Source: Oscillospiraceae bacterium NTUH-002-81 (lineage in GTDB: Bacteria; Bacillota; Clostridia; Lachnospirales; Lachnospiraceae). Taken from it: DNA of 64,000 nucleotides. The stretch spans positions 837,001-901,000 of the forward strand of contig CP136052.1 of assembly GCA_032620915.1 (NCBI GenBank). Reading direction: 5' to 3'. Positions 18,204 through 27,534 of the stretch are shown here, in pieces (position 1 is the first letter of the stretch; every line of letters starts with the position of its first letter). The translations under genes were made by a program, and so were the position numbers. The notes under the pieces are model-generated. The model saw only the letters and a program-made list of their open reading frames with translations. It was not told where the DNA came from and searched no databases.

Positions 18204-19073
18204 ATGAAGGGAATTATATTGGCCGGTGGATCCGGAACCAGATTGTATCCATTAACAAAAGCGATTTCCAAACAGATCATGCCGGTGTATGACAAACCGA
18301 TGATCTATTATCCGCTTTCTACATTGATGCTGGCGGGTATTCGTGAAATCTTGATTATTTCCACACCGAGAGATTTGCCGGTGTTTGAAGAATTATTTGG
18401 AACAGGAGAACAGCTTGGTCTGAATATTTCGTATGCAGTACAGACAGCACCGCGCGGTCTGGCAGATGCATTTATTGTAGGTGAGAAATTTATTGGAAAT
18501 GACAGAGTTGCACTTGTACTTGGTGATAATATTTTCTATGGTCAGAGTTTTTCTGCCGTCTTAAAACGAGCTGCTGAAAGAGAACATGGGGCAACTATTT
18601 TTGGCTATTATGTGAAAGATCCAAGAGAGTACGGCGTGGTAGAGTTTGATGAAAATGGTAAAGCTCTTTCTATCGAAGAGAAGCCACAAAATCCAAAGTC
18701 CAATTATGCAGTTCCGGGGCTCTATTTCTACGATAATGATGTGGTGGAAATTGCCAAAAACGTGAAGCCTTCTGCCCGTGGAGAAATTGAAATCACCAGT
18801 GTAAATAACGAATATCTGAGGAGAGGAACGCTTCAGGTTGAAACCCTTGGAAGGGGATTTGCGTGGCTGGATACAGGAAATCACGATATGTTGCTGGATG
18901 CAGCTGATTTCGTTGCAGCTTTTCAGAAACGTCAGGGCTTGTATATTTCATGCATTGAAGAAATTGCATATCGAAGAGGTTTTATAAACAGAGATCAGTT
19001 GATTGAATTGGCACAGCCATTACTGAAAACTGCGTATGGTCAGTATCTGATGGATATTGCGAATGGTCTGTAA
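18204..19073 (+). CDS. rfbA: Glucose-1-phosphate thymidylyltransferase
   Basis: A 289-residue nucleotidyltransferase that makes dTDP-glucose from dTTP and glucose-1-phosphate, the first step of the rhamnose pathway. [11 protein letters not shown] (8-18) is the nucleotide-binding signature. Other RfbA hallmarks are [24 protein letters not shown] and the C-terminal [14 protein letters not shown]. Its length equals that of the usual family member. GGAGG lies just upstream of ATG 18204. Confidence 0.96.
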   Translation: MKGIILAGGSGTRLYPLTKAISKQIMPVYDKPMIYYPLSTLMLAGIREILIISTPRDLPVFEELFGTGEQLGLNISYAVQTAPRGLADAFIVGEKFIGNDRVALVLGDNIFYGQSFSAVLKRAAEREHGATIFGYYVKDPREYGVVEFDENGKALSIEEKPQNPKSNYAVPGLYFYDNDVVEIAKNVKPSARGEIEITSVNNEYLRRGTLQVETLGRGFAWLDTGNHDMLLDAADFVAAFQKRQGLYISCIEEIAYRRGFINRDQLIELAQPLLKTAYGQYLMDIANGL

Positions 19074-19105
19074 TTGAAACGCTTAAGTGAAAGGATTGAA
19101 AAATA

Positions 19106-19663
19106 ATGGGAAAAATAAAGATTGAAACCTGTGAAATAGAAGGATTAAAAGTTATTACGCCAACTGTATTTGGAGATGAGCGTGGGTATTTTATGGAAAC
19201 GTATAACTATAATGATTATGCAGCAGCAGGGATAGATATGGAGTTTGTACAGGATAATCAGTCAATGTCCAAAAGAGGAGTACTCAGGGGCCTGCATTTT
19301 CAGATTAATTATCCACAGGACAAGCTTGTCAGGGTTACACGGGGCAAAGTGTTTGACGTTGCGGTAGACCTGAGAGAAGGTTCTGCAACTTATGGAAAGT
19401 GGTTTGGCGTACTGCTCTCGGACGAGAATAAAAAACAGTTTTTTATCCCTAAAAATTTTGCACATGGCTTCCTGGTTCTTTCTGATGTGGCAGAATTTGT
19501 ATATAAGTGTACAGATTTTTATCATCCAAACGATGAAGGTGGACTTGCATGGAATGACCCGGAGATTGGCGTGGAATGGCCGATAGAAGAAGGCGTTGAG
19601 CTTACAATATCTGAGAAGGATCAGAAATGGGAAGGCATTCGATCTTACAAAAAAAGTAAGTAA
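19106..19663 (+). CDS. rfbC: dTDP-4-dehydrorhamnose 3,5-epimerase
   Basis: A 185-residue cupin-type epimerase acting on dTDP-4-keto-6-deoxyglucose. GDERGYFMETYN, VLRGLHFQ, VFDVAVDLREGS, IPKNFAHGFLVLSD and YHPNDEGGLAWNDP are the classical RfbC blocks, including the catalytic His of RGLHFQ. The fourth pathway gene, rfbD (dTDP-4-dehydrorhamnose reductase), does not follow and I see none elsewhere in the window; it is presumably encoded elsewhere. Confidence 0.95.
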   Translation: MGKIKIETCEIEGLKVITPTVFGDERGYFMETYNYNDYAAAGIDMEFVQDNQSMSKRGVLRGLHFQINYPQDKLVRVTRGKVFDVAVDLREGSATYGKWFGVLLSDENKKQFFIPKNFAHGFLVLSDVAEFVYKCTDFYHPNDEGGLAWNDPEIGVEWPIEEGVELTISEKDQKWEGIRSYKKSK

Positions 19664-19678
19664 TAGAGGAGAGGCTAA

Positions 19679-21061
19679 ATGTCTAAGAAAAAAATTGCGG
19701 CTGCTTTTGTGACAGTATTAGTATGTGTTGTTTTAAATGTTTTGATTATGCGAAGACATGAAGTGCGCGAGGCAGCAACAGTTAATATGACCGTAGAATT
19801 AAATGATGAAGCCTCTGGTAATTTTCAGCTATTCTATAAGGGAAATAGTGAAAGCGAGTTTTCCGAAGAAAAAAAGAGTGAAGATGAGCTGCAAGCAGGA
19901 AAGCTGGATTTGAATTTTGCCCTGGCAGAAAATGAGCATTTCTTGAGATTGGATTTCCCAGATGAGAAAGCAGAATATGTGATAAAAAAAATTACATTTC
20001 GCTATCAGGATATAGAGGTGGAATATCCTCTTGAAAATCTTGCATTTTCTGCGGGGCCAGGCATTGAGTCACTTTCCTGGGATGATGCAAGTAAACAAGT
20101 AATTGTGAAGACAACGGAAACAGATCCGTTTATTACTTTTGAAATCGCAGATACGGGAGTATCTGCTGCAATTACAGCGCATGACAGAAAGATTGATAAC
20201 GTCAAAAACATACTTGTATGCCTTGCGCTGGATATTATCGTGCTTGGAACATTAATCATGTGGAATAAAATCGCCATTCTTCCGAAGGAATTGTATGGCA
20301 ATAGAAGATTGATTATCAAACTTGCAAAAAATGATTTTAAAACTCGATACGCGGGTTCCTATCTTGGAATTGTCTGGGCCTTTATTCAGCCGATTGTCAC
20401 GGTAGTGGTTTATTGGTTTGTGTTTCAGGTAGGGCTGCGAAATGGAAATGTTGGAAATTTCCCATTTGTTCTTTGGCTGATTGCCGGATTAGTTCCGTGG
20501 TTTTTCTTTTCGGAGGCCTGGAATTCAGGAACCAATGCACTGATCGAATATAGCTATCTTGTAAAAAAAGTTGTGTTTAAAATCAGTATTTTGCCGGTGA
20601 TTAAGGTGCTTTCTGCGCTGTTTGTACATTTATTCTTTATTTTATTTACACTGGTATTATATTCCTGCTATGGCTATTTCCCGGATATATACACGTTACA
20701 GGTGTTTTACTACACTGCTTGCATGATCATATTAACACTGGCGCTTTCTTATATGACAAGTGCACTGGTGATCTTTTTCCGGGATCTGACGCAGATTATA
20801 TCTATCATACTGCAGGTGGGCGTATGGATGACGCCGATCATGTGGCAGATTACGATGGTCCCGGAGAAGTTCCGCTTCCTGTTTGAGATTAATCCCATGT
20901 ATTATATTGTCTGTGGGTACAGAGATGCGTTAATTAACAAAGTGTGGTTTTGGGATAATTTTTATACAACAGCCTGGTTTTGGTCAATTACACTCTTTTT
21001 GTTTGCGGTGGGCACTTTAATATTCAAACGGTTAAAGGTTCATTTTGCAGATATTTTGTAA
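19679..21061 (+). CDS. Polysaccharide ABC exporter permease with N-terminal extracytoplasmic module
   Basis: The C-terminal about 255 residues (from LYGNRRLIIKLAKNDFKTRY, about 207 on) form a Wzm/TagG-type ABC-2 permease with six membrane segments and the YAGSYLGIVWAFIQP segment. Unusually, about 200 extra residues precede it: a membrane segment (7-24), a beta-rich outside domain (about 33-170) and a second membrane segment (about 178-196). The outside domain has FQLFYKG (49-55) and LRLDFP (89-94) and resembles domains in the methyltransferase at 22372 and the LTA-synthase-like protein at 29735. Usual family length is about 260. It works with the ATPase encoded 13 bases downstream. Confidence 0.9.
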   Translation: MSKKKIAAAFVTVLVCVVLNVLIMRRHEVREAATVNMTVELNDEASGNFQLFYKGNSESEFSEEKKSEDELQAGKLDLNFALAENEHFLRLDFPDEKAEYVIKKITFRYQDIEVEYPLENLAFSAGPGIESLSWDDASKQVIVKTTETDPFITFEIADTGVSAAITAHDRKIDNVKNILVCLALDIIVLGTLIMWNKIAILPKELYGNRRLIIKLAKNDFKTRYAGSYLGIVWAFIQPIVTVVVYWFVFQVGLRNGNVGNFPFVLWLIAGLVPWFFFSEAWNSGTNALIEYSYLVKKVVFKISILPVIKVLSALFVHLFFILFTLVLYSCYGYFPDIYTLQVFYYTACMIILTLALSYMTSALVIFFRDLTQIISIILQVGVWMTPIMWQITMVPEKFRFLFEINPMYYIVCGYRDALINKVWFWDNFYTTAWFWSITLFLFAVGTLIFKRLKVHFADIL

Positions 21062-21074
21062 AAGGAAAGATTTC

Positions 21075-22349
21075 ATGGATAATATTGCTATTAAAGTAGA
21101 AAATGTAACCAAAATATATAAACTATATGATAAACCGTCAGACCGATTGAAAGAGTCCCTGGGATTAACTCACAAAAAGTGTTATGTGGAACATTATGCG
21201 CTGGATCAGGTGAATATTGAGGTCAGAAGAGGCGAAACCGTCGGCATTATTGGAACAAACGGTTCTGGAAAATCAACAATTTTAAAAATTATTACCGGTG
21301 TTTTGAACCCTACATCAGGAAATATTGTTATAAATGGAAGAATTTCTGCATTGCTGGAGCTGGGCGCAGGCTTTAATATGGAATACACCGGTATAGAAAA
21401 TATTTACCTGAATGGGACAATGATCGGTTTTTCTAAAGAAGAGATAGATGCAAAGCTGCAAGATATTTTGGATTTTGCTGATATCGGAGATTTCATTAAT
21501 CAGCCGGTAAAAACGTACTCCAGTGGTATGTTTGTTCGGTTGGCTTTTGCAGTTGCAATTAATATTGAACCGGAGATTTTGATTGTTGATGAAGCTTTAT
21601 CTGTAGGTGATGTGTTTTTTCAGGCAAAATGCTATAGAAAATTTGAGGAATTTAAAGAACAGGGAAAAACAATTCTGTTTGTAAGTCATGATTTGAGCAG
21701 TATCAGCAAGTATTGTGATCGAGTAGTGCTTTTGAACAAAGGCAAAAAGCTTGCTGAGGGCGAACCGAAAGAAATTGTTGACTTATATAAAAAGATTCTT
21801 ACCAATGCAGACGAATTGGAGAGCGCAGCAGAAGCTTCTGCGGAAGAGGAAGAAGAACAGAAGGTGGATGAGAATATTGTATGGAAAAATCATTTTCCGG
21901 TAAATCCTTCTGTTTTGGAATATGGAAAAAAAGAAGCAGAGATTATTGATTTTGCACTCATGGATGATAGGGGAAATTATACAAATAATCTGGAAAAGGG
22001 AAAAGAATTTGTTGTAAAAATGAAAGTCCTTTTCCATGAAGAAATCAATGATCCTATTTTCGCATTTACAATCAAAGACTTACGAGGAACAGAGATTACC
22101 GGAACAAATACCATGTTTGAGCATTCCTGGGTTGGTCCGCAGAAAAAGGGGAATATTCGTGAGGCATGGTTTCGACAGAAAATGTCTTTACAGGGTGGAG
22201 AATATTTGCTCTCATTGGGATGCACAGGATTTCGAAATGCAGAATTTAACGTATATCACAGATTATATGATGTGTGCAGCATTACTGTTATTTCAGATAA
22301 AAATACGGTAGGATTTTATGATATGGAATCTGAAGTGATTGTGCGGTAA
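21075..22349 (+). CDS. Polysaccharide ABC exporter ATP-binding protein (Wzt/TagH-like)
   Basis: A 424-residue ATPase. Walker A GTNGSGKST is at 60-68, the signature is TYSSGMFVRLAFA, Walker B is ILIVDEALSVGD, and the switch His is in LFVSHDLSS. The C-terminal region from about 265 is an extra beta-rich domain like the Wzt carbohydrate-binding domain, which in O-antigen exporters recognises the modified chain end. ATG 21075 is preceded by AAAGGAAAG at 21061-21069; this start gives the normal MDNIAIKVENVTKIYKLY beginning. The tail suggests that export depends on a terminal modification, possibly made by the methyltransferase encoded next. Confidence 0.93.
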   Translation: MDNIAIKVENVTKIYKLYDKPSDRLKESLGLTHKKCYVEHYALDQVNIEVRRGETVGIIGTNGSGKSTILKIITGVLNPTSGNIVINGRISALLELGAGFNMEYTGIENIYLNGTMIGFSKEEIDAKLQDILDFADIGDFINQPVKTYSSGMFVRLAFAVAINIEPEILIVDEALSVGDVFFQAKCYRKFEEFKEQGKTILFVSHDLSSISKYCDRVVLLNKGKKLAEGEPKEIVDLYKKILTNADELESAAEASAEEEEEQKVDENIVWKNHFPVNPSVLEYGKKEAEIIDFALMDDRGNYTNNLEKGKEFVVKMKVLFHEEINDPIFAFTIKDLRGTEITGTNTMFEHSWVGPQKKGNIREAWFRQKMSLQGGEYLLSLGCTGFRNAEFNVYHRLYDVCSITVISDKNTVGFYDMESEVIVR

Positions 22350-22371
22350 GGAAAATGAAGGAGGGCTGTTT

Positions 22372-25029
22372 GTGTCAGAGCTCAATTTGCAATATTATAA
22401 AAATATCGATGAATATTCCGATGGAGACGTTGAAGATGATATTTATCGAATTGTAGAGAATGGTGGAAAGATATCGGAAAAGGAAAACAGATATGCAGTG
22501 CTGTATCATCTTTCTCCTATTCGTGAAAATATCTTGAATTGGTATCCGTTTAAGCCAAATTGCCGTATTTTGGAAATTGGTGCGGGATGCGGAGCGATTA
22601 CTGGGATGCTCTGCCGTAAAGCAGGAACAGTTGTTTCTGTAGAATTATCAAAGAAAAGAGCTTCTATTAATTACCTGAGACATCAGGAAAATCAGAATCT
22701 TCAAATATTTGTAGGAAATTTAAATGATATGGAGTTCCAGACACCGTTTGATTATGTAGTGCTGAACGGTGTATTAGAGTATGCTATGAGCTTTACCCCA
22801 GGAGAGAATCCTTATGTTGATTTCCTTAAAAATATCAAAAAATATCTAAAAGAAGATGGAAGAATATTAATTGCAATTGAAAACCGTCTGGGCTTACGAT
22901 ATTTTTCCGGGTATCCGGAAGAACACACCAACCAGGAATTCCTTGGGTTACGATCCTATGAAGGAAACAATCAGGTTCGCACATTTTCCCGATATGAGTT
23001 GCAGGGTTTACTAAAAGAATCAGGGTTTGGTTATCAGAAATTCTATTATCCGTATCCTGATTACAAATTTCCGAATGAAATCTTTACAGATGAAAGAACA
23101 GAAGGATATGGGAAACCGTATTTGAATCTTTGTAAAGAAAGATATGAGATTTTTGAGGAAAACAAACTGGCACCCTTGCTTGAAAAAGAAGGTGTGGCTG
23201 GCTGTTTCTCAAATTCTTTTTTGGTGGATGCGTGCGGCAAGGAAATGGAGAAAACGAACATACAATATGTGAAGATGAACAATGATCGTTTTCGTCAATT
23301 CAGCACAGCAACGATTGTCGGAGAAAAACGGGTAAAAAAAATACCGCTTACAAAAGAGGCTGAAACGCATCTGAAAAACATGCAGGAAAAAATGGATCTC
23401 GAGCAAGAAAAGAGAATTCATTATGTGGCATTGGAAAATACAGAAGATGGATTCATTATGCCATTTATTCAGACAGAAAGTCTGGATTATGAAGTGGAAC
23501 AATTGATTGCCGAAAATAAAGCAGATAAGGCGCTAGAGATTGTTCAGGCATTTTTTGAAGATTATTTTAAAGAAAAAGAGAAGGACTGCAGTGTCAGACG
23601 TGACTACTGCAGCAAAGAATTCAAAACTGTTTTTGGTGAAAAAGAATTTTCCAAAGAAATGGTTTGTGTGCGGAATGTCAATATTGATTTGATTTTGGAT
23701 AATATTTTCCGAAGCGAAAAAGGATACCTTCTGATAGATGGAGAATGGATTTTTCCTTTCGATGTTCCGGCTCTTTTTGTTATCTGGCGAACTTTGAATG
23801 AATTGTACAGCCGGCATGCTAAAATAAATGAGCTGATTTCAAGGGCAGATGCCATGATGCAATTCCAAATAGACGCAGAGATGGAAAGTATATTTTGGAA
23901 TTGGAGTACATTTTTTGTACAGGGGTATGTCGGCGGCGGAAATCTTGACCGTTTTGTGAAACCAATGCAGTGGTTGGACATACAGAAAGCGAAACCGGTG
24001 AAAATGTGCAGCAGCTTATACATTGATGCCGGAGAAGGGTATTCGGAGGACACAAAGCTTTATCAGGAATGTTTGCTTGGAAAAGAAGGAGAGTATGAGT
24101 TCGTTTATCAGATTCCTAATGCAGAATCTCTGAAAAGGCTTCGCTGGGATCCGGAAGAGGAGATGCCCTGTATTTGTGATATGGAGGTGTTTTCCGGAGA
24201 AAAGCAAGTTTCTATTACAAACCATAATGCGGATGCTATTCTTGAAGGGAAAGAACTGTTTTTAAATGCGGATCCACATTATGAGATCAGTGTTTCTGGC
24301 CTGAAAGAAGAAACTCTTCGAATAAAGGGGAAGATCCGGTTTCTGAAATCACAGGAAACAGTTACTGCAATGCAAAAGTGCGAAAAGTGGAACCGGCGAT
24401 TGAAGGCAACTCTTGACGTGAAACTGGCGCTTCCAGATGGGGCAGAACAACTGGAATCGTTTTGCCAAGTGGCGAAACTAAAGGCGGAGTCTTATGAGTT
24501 TGTTTATCAGATTCCTGATTGTGGGACTCTGAAAGAATTGAGATGGCATTTAAATAATGAAGGGATTCCATGCGTCTGCAGTGTAAATGTAAGTGATGAT
24601 ACGGGAAAAACTGTTTTTACAAGATGCGTGGGAGAGTCTGAACGAACGGAAATGGGTGATGTGCTTATTTCCGGAGAAGCATATTATCTGATTTTAGGAA
24701 AAGGGCTGGAAGGGAAGCAGTTGAAGATATGTGTTAAAGTGCATCTCTTTAATGTTCAGGAAGCAATAGATTTTATAAAAAGCCGGCTGGAACTGGAAGC
24801 CCAGCGCTACCGTTGGTTAGCAGAAGAACAGAAAGTGATCGGAGAACAAAAACTCCAGGAAATGAAAGAAGTTTTTGCAGAAAAAGAAAGGCGAATGCAG
24901 GAGCAAAAAGACACTGTGGAACGGTTATATATGCAGCAGAAGGAGTTGCTTCAGCAAATGCAGCAGACCAGAGGATGGAAAATCCTTGAAAAGTTGCGGA
25001 AAGTAAAGCATAAGCTTGCCGGAAAATAA
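22372..25029 (+). CDS. Large SAM-dependent methyltransferase with two beta modules and a coiled-coil tail
   Basis: An 885-residue protein from a GTG start (AAGGAGGG at 22358-22364). Motif I LEIGAGCG (67-74) and VLNGVLEYA identify a class I methyltransferase in the first about 250 residues. An uncharacterised middle part follows. Two beta-rich modules come next: LYIDAGEGYSE (from 549) with FVYQIP and LRWDP (590-594), and a second copy with FVYQIP (from 710) and LRWHL (723-727). The C-terminus (about 800-885) is Gln/Glu-rich coiled coil ending in a basic helix, RGWKILEKLRKVKHK. It probably methylates the glycan chain at the membrane, perhaps setting chain length; that role is inferred from its place next to the Wzt-like ATPase. 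Confidence 0.8.
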   Translation: MSELNLQYYKNIDEYSDGDVEDDIYRIVENGGKISEKENRYAVLYHLSPIRENILNWYPFKPNCRILEIGAGCGAITGMLCRKAGTVVSVELSKKRASINYLRHQENQNLQIFVGNLNDMEFQTPFDYVVLNGVLEYAMSFTPGENPYVDFLKNIKKYLKEDGRILIAIENRLGLRYFSGYPEEHTNQEFLGLRSYEGNNQVRTFSRYELQGLLKESGFGYQKFYYPYPDYKFPNEIFTDERTEGYGKPYLNLCKERYEIFEENKLAPLLEKEGVAGCFSNSFLVDACGKEMEKTNIQYVKMNNDRFRQFSTATIVGEKRVKKIPLTKEAETHLKNMQEKMDLEQEKRIHYVALENTEDGFIMPFIQTESLDYEVEQLIAENKADKALEIVQAFFEDYFKEKEKDCSVRRDYCSKEFKTVFGEKEFSKEMVCVRNVNIDLILDNIFRSEKGYLLIDGEWIFPFDVPALFVIWRTLNELYSRHAKINELISRADAMMQFQIDAEMESIFWNWSTFFVQGYVGGGNLDRFVKPMQWLDIQKAKPVKMCSSLYIDAGEGYSEDTKLYQECLLGKEGEYEFVYQIPNAESLKRLRWDPEEEMPCICDMEVFSGEKQVSITNHNADAILEGKELFLNADPHYEISVSGLKEETLRIKGKIRFLKSQETVTAMQKCEKWNRRLKATLDVKLALPDGAEQLESFCQVAKLKAESYEFVYQIPDCGTLKELRWHLNNEGIPCVCSVNVSDDTGKTVFTRCVGESERTEMGDVLISGEAYYLILGKGLEGKQLKICVKVHLFNVQEAIDFIKSRLELEAQRYRWLAEEQKVIGEQKLQEMKEVFAEKERRMQEQKDTVERLYMQQKELLQQMQQTRGWKILEKLRKVKHKLAGK

Positions 25030-25041
25030 TGAGGTGCTGAT

Positions 25042-27505
25042 ATGCAAAATGGAATCGATATTGTCATACCGATTTACAATGGGTATGAGGATATTCAGAT
25101 GTGTATGGACAGTATTAAGAAATATACAGATCTTGAGAAAAACAGAGTATTATTAATTAATGACTGCAGTCCTGATGAAAGGATTTTGCCATATTTACAG
25201 AGCATAGTAGAAGAAAATATTGTGTTGATATCTAACGAAAGGAACATGGGATTTTCTGCCAATGTGAATAAGGGTATGCGGTATTCGGACAGAGATGTGA
25301 TACTTCTTAATTCGGATACTATTGTAACTAAAAATTGGGTGGAAAAAATTGTAGCCTGTGCCTATCGAGAGGCCGAGATTGGTACAGTAACACCACTGTC
25401 AAACAGTGCAACTTTATGTTCTATCCCTATTATGTGCCAGGACAATCTTATCCCCGATAATTGCACGATTGATGAGTTAGCGGATATCGTAGAGAAGTAC
25501 AGTCTGAAAAAATATCCGAGAATTACTGTGGCTGTTGGATTCTGCATGTTCATTAAGCGGGAAGTCATTAATCTTGTAGGAACATTCGATGCCGAAACCT
25601 ATGAGCGGGGATATGGAGAAGAAAATGATTTTTGCAATCGCGCAGAACAATATGGGTATAAGCATGTAATGTGCGATGATACTTTTATATATCATAAAGG
25701 AACAGCTTCTTTTAACACGGAAGAGAAAAGAAAATTGTGCGAGGCACATGACAGAATTTTGCAGGAACGTTATCCAATGCAGATGCGGAAAAATCATATT
25801 TATTGCGTGACGAATCCTGATCAGGATATTCGTGATAATATTCATCTGCAGCTGAAATTCAAAAATGGAAGAAATAATATTTTATATGTTCTTCAATCAG
25901 ATTTCCGACAGGAAGGTGCTGACCATATTGGCGGAACGCAATTTCATGTAAAAGACCTTACCCAGGGTCTGAGAGATGGATATAATATATTTGTACTTGC
26001 ACGTGAAGGTAAATACATGCGTCTTACAGGATATTTGGGAGAAGAGGAATATGTTTTTCTGTTTTATGTGGGAGAGAAAAGCCTGTTTCCGGTATTTACA
26101 GATGGATGCCTGAAAAAATTGTATGATGATATTCTTGTATATTTTAATATACAAATGATACATATTCATCATACGATGAATCACAGTTTTGATTTATATG
26201 AAATGGCAGAAAAATATAAGATTCCTGTGCTTCTCACAGTACATGACTACTATTATGTATGCCCAAACGTGAAGTTATATGATCATGAAGGAAAGTTTTG
26301 CGCACATCTGGGAAAAAAAGATTGTGCCAGTTGCCTGAAAAACACAATGGGAATCGCGAAACAAGTTCCATATATTGCGTATTGGAGAGAAAAATGCAGA
26401 AGTGTATTGAAAAAATGCAGAAAAATTATTTTCCCTTCAGAGGCAGCTCGAAACATTGTGTTAGGATTTTATCCTGAATTAAAAGATAAAACGACAGTTA
26501 TTGAACATGGATCAGATATAGAGATATCTACAATAAAAGAAGGTATGTTGATAGAAAGCTCTGCACAGGTAAAGTTTTACTTAGACGCAATTTTCGGAGA
26601 TGCTGAATATGAAAATATAACAAAGGGTTGGGTGTACCTCGAGGGAGTAGATAATAGTAATCTGAAAAAATATCTTTATGTGCGAAATGAAGAAGGAAAA
26701 GAAGTTGTAATTCCTGCGGAGTCTGAAATTCGTGAGGATGTGTGCCAAGTATTAGGAGAAAATCCCTGGTATAAAAATTGCGGATTTTGGCTAAATGTGG
26801 TAAAAAGCAAATTTCCGGAAGGGCGCTTGTATGTATCTGCAGCGGTCGAAAAAGATGGAAAAATTTTAAAAGGCACGGAAGAAATTGAAATCACAAATTT
26901 TCAAGAAAATAGGCAGGAAAAAACTTTCAGAGTAGCGTTCCTGGGTGGTCTGGTCCCCGCCAAAGGCAGTAGTGTCGCATTGGATATGATCCGCCAAAAT
27001 GCGTCCGGAATCGAATGGTACGTATTTGGTCAGATAGGAGATGCAGAATTATCTCGGTATTACGCACCGAATCTTCATAAGATCGGCCCATATCGTCGGG
27101 AAGAGATTGGAGATTTACTGAAAGAATATCAAATTGATCTTATTTGTATATTACCTAAATGGGCAGAAACCTTTTGCTATACTTTGTCGGAAGCAGTGTT
27201 GAATTCGATTCCGGTGCTTGTATTTGATATCGGTGCGGTAGGGCCGAGAGTGCAGAATGCAGGATATGGATGGAGCATTCCAGCGGATACAGATGCACCA
27301 CAGATTGTAGAACTTATAGGGATGATAAAAAATAATCCTGATTTATATCAGGAAAAGAAAAAAAATGATAACGGAATCTTCTGTGAAAAGTATGCAAAAA
27401 ATGATAGAAGAGTACAATGCATTATATAAGATTGAGGTAGGAGAAAAACCCGAAGGAAATGGTATTTTCGATGCGAAGAAGATGCTGGAGGCGTATATTT
27501 ACTAG
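25042..27505 (+). CDS. Bifunctional GT2-GT4 glycosyltransferase with inserted beta module (one frameshift)
   Basis: Residues 1 to about 260 are GT2: IDIVIPIYNG, LLNSDTIVT, and GYGEENDFCNRA as the acidic C-terminal motif. From about 280 a GT4-type fold begins, with TVHDYYYVCPNVKL and a CASC pair. Its second half starts at FRVAFLGGL (about 629) and has the donor-site segment KWAETFCYTLSEAV. Between the halves (about 505-625) sits a beta module with KGWVYLEG. The frame as written stops at 27429, but one base too many in the 8-A run 27358-27365 hides the natural end KMIEEYNALYKIEV...MLEAYIY at TAG 27503-27505. It likely adds two different sugars, possibly rhamnose given the neighbouring rfb genes. 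Confidence 0.85.
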
Positions 27506-27534
27506 TAATCCTCATTGAATGGAGTTGTTGATAA

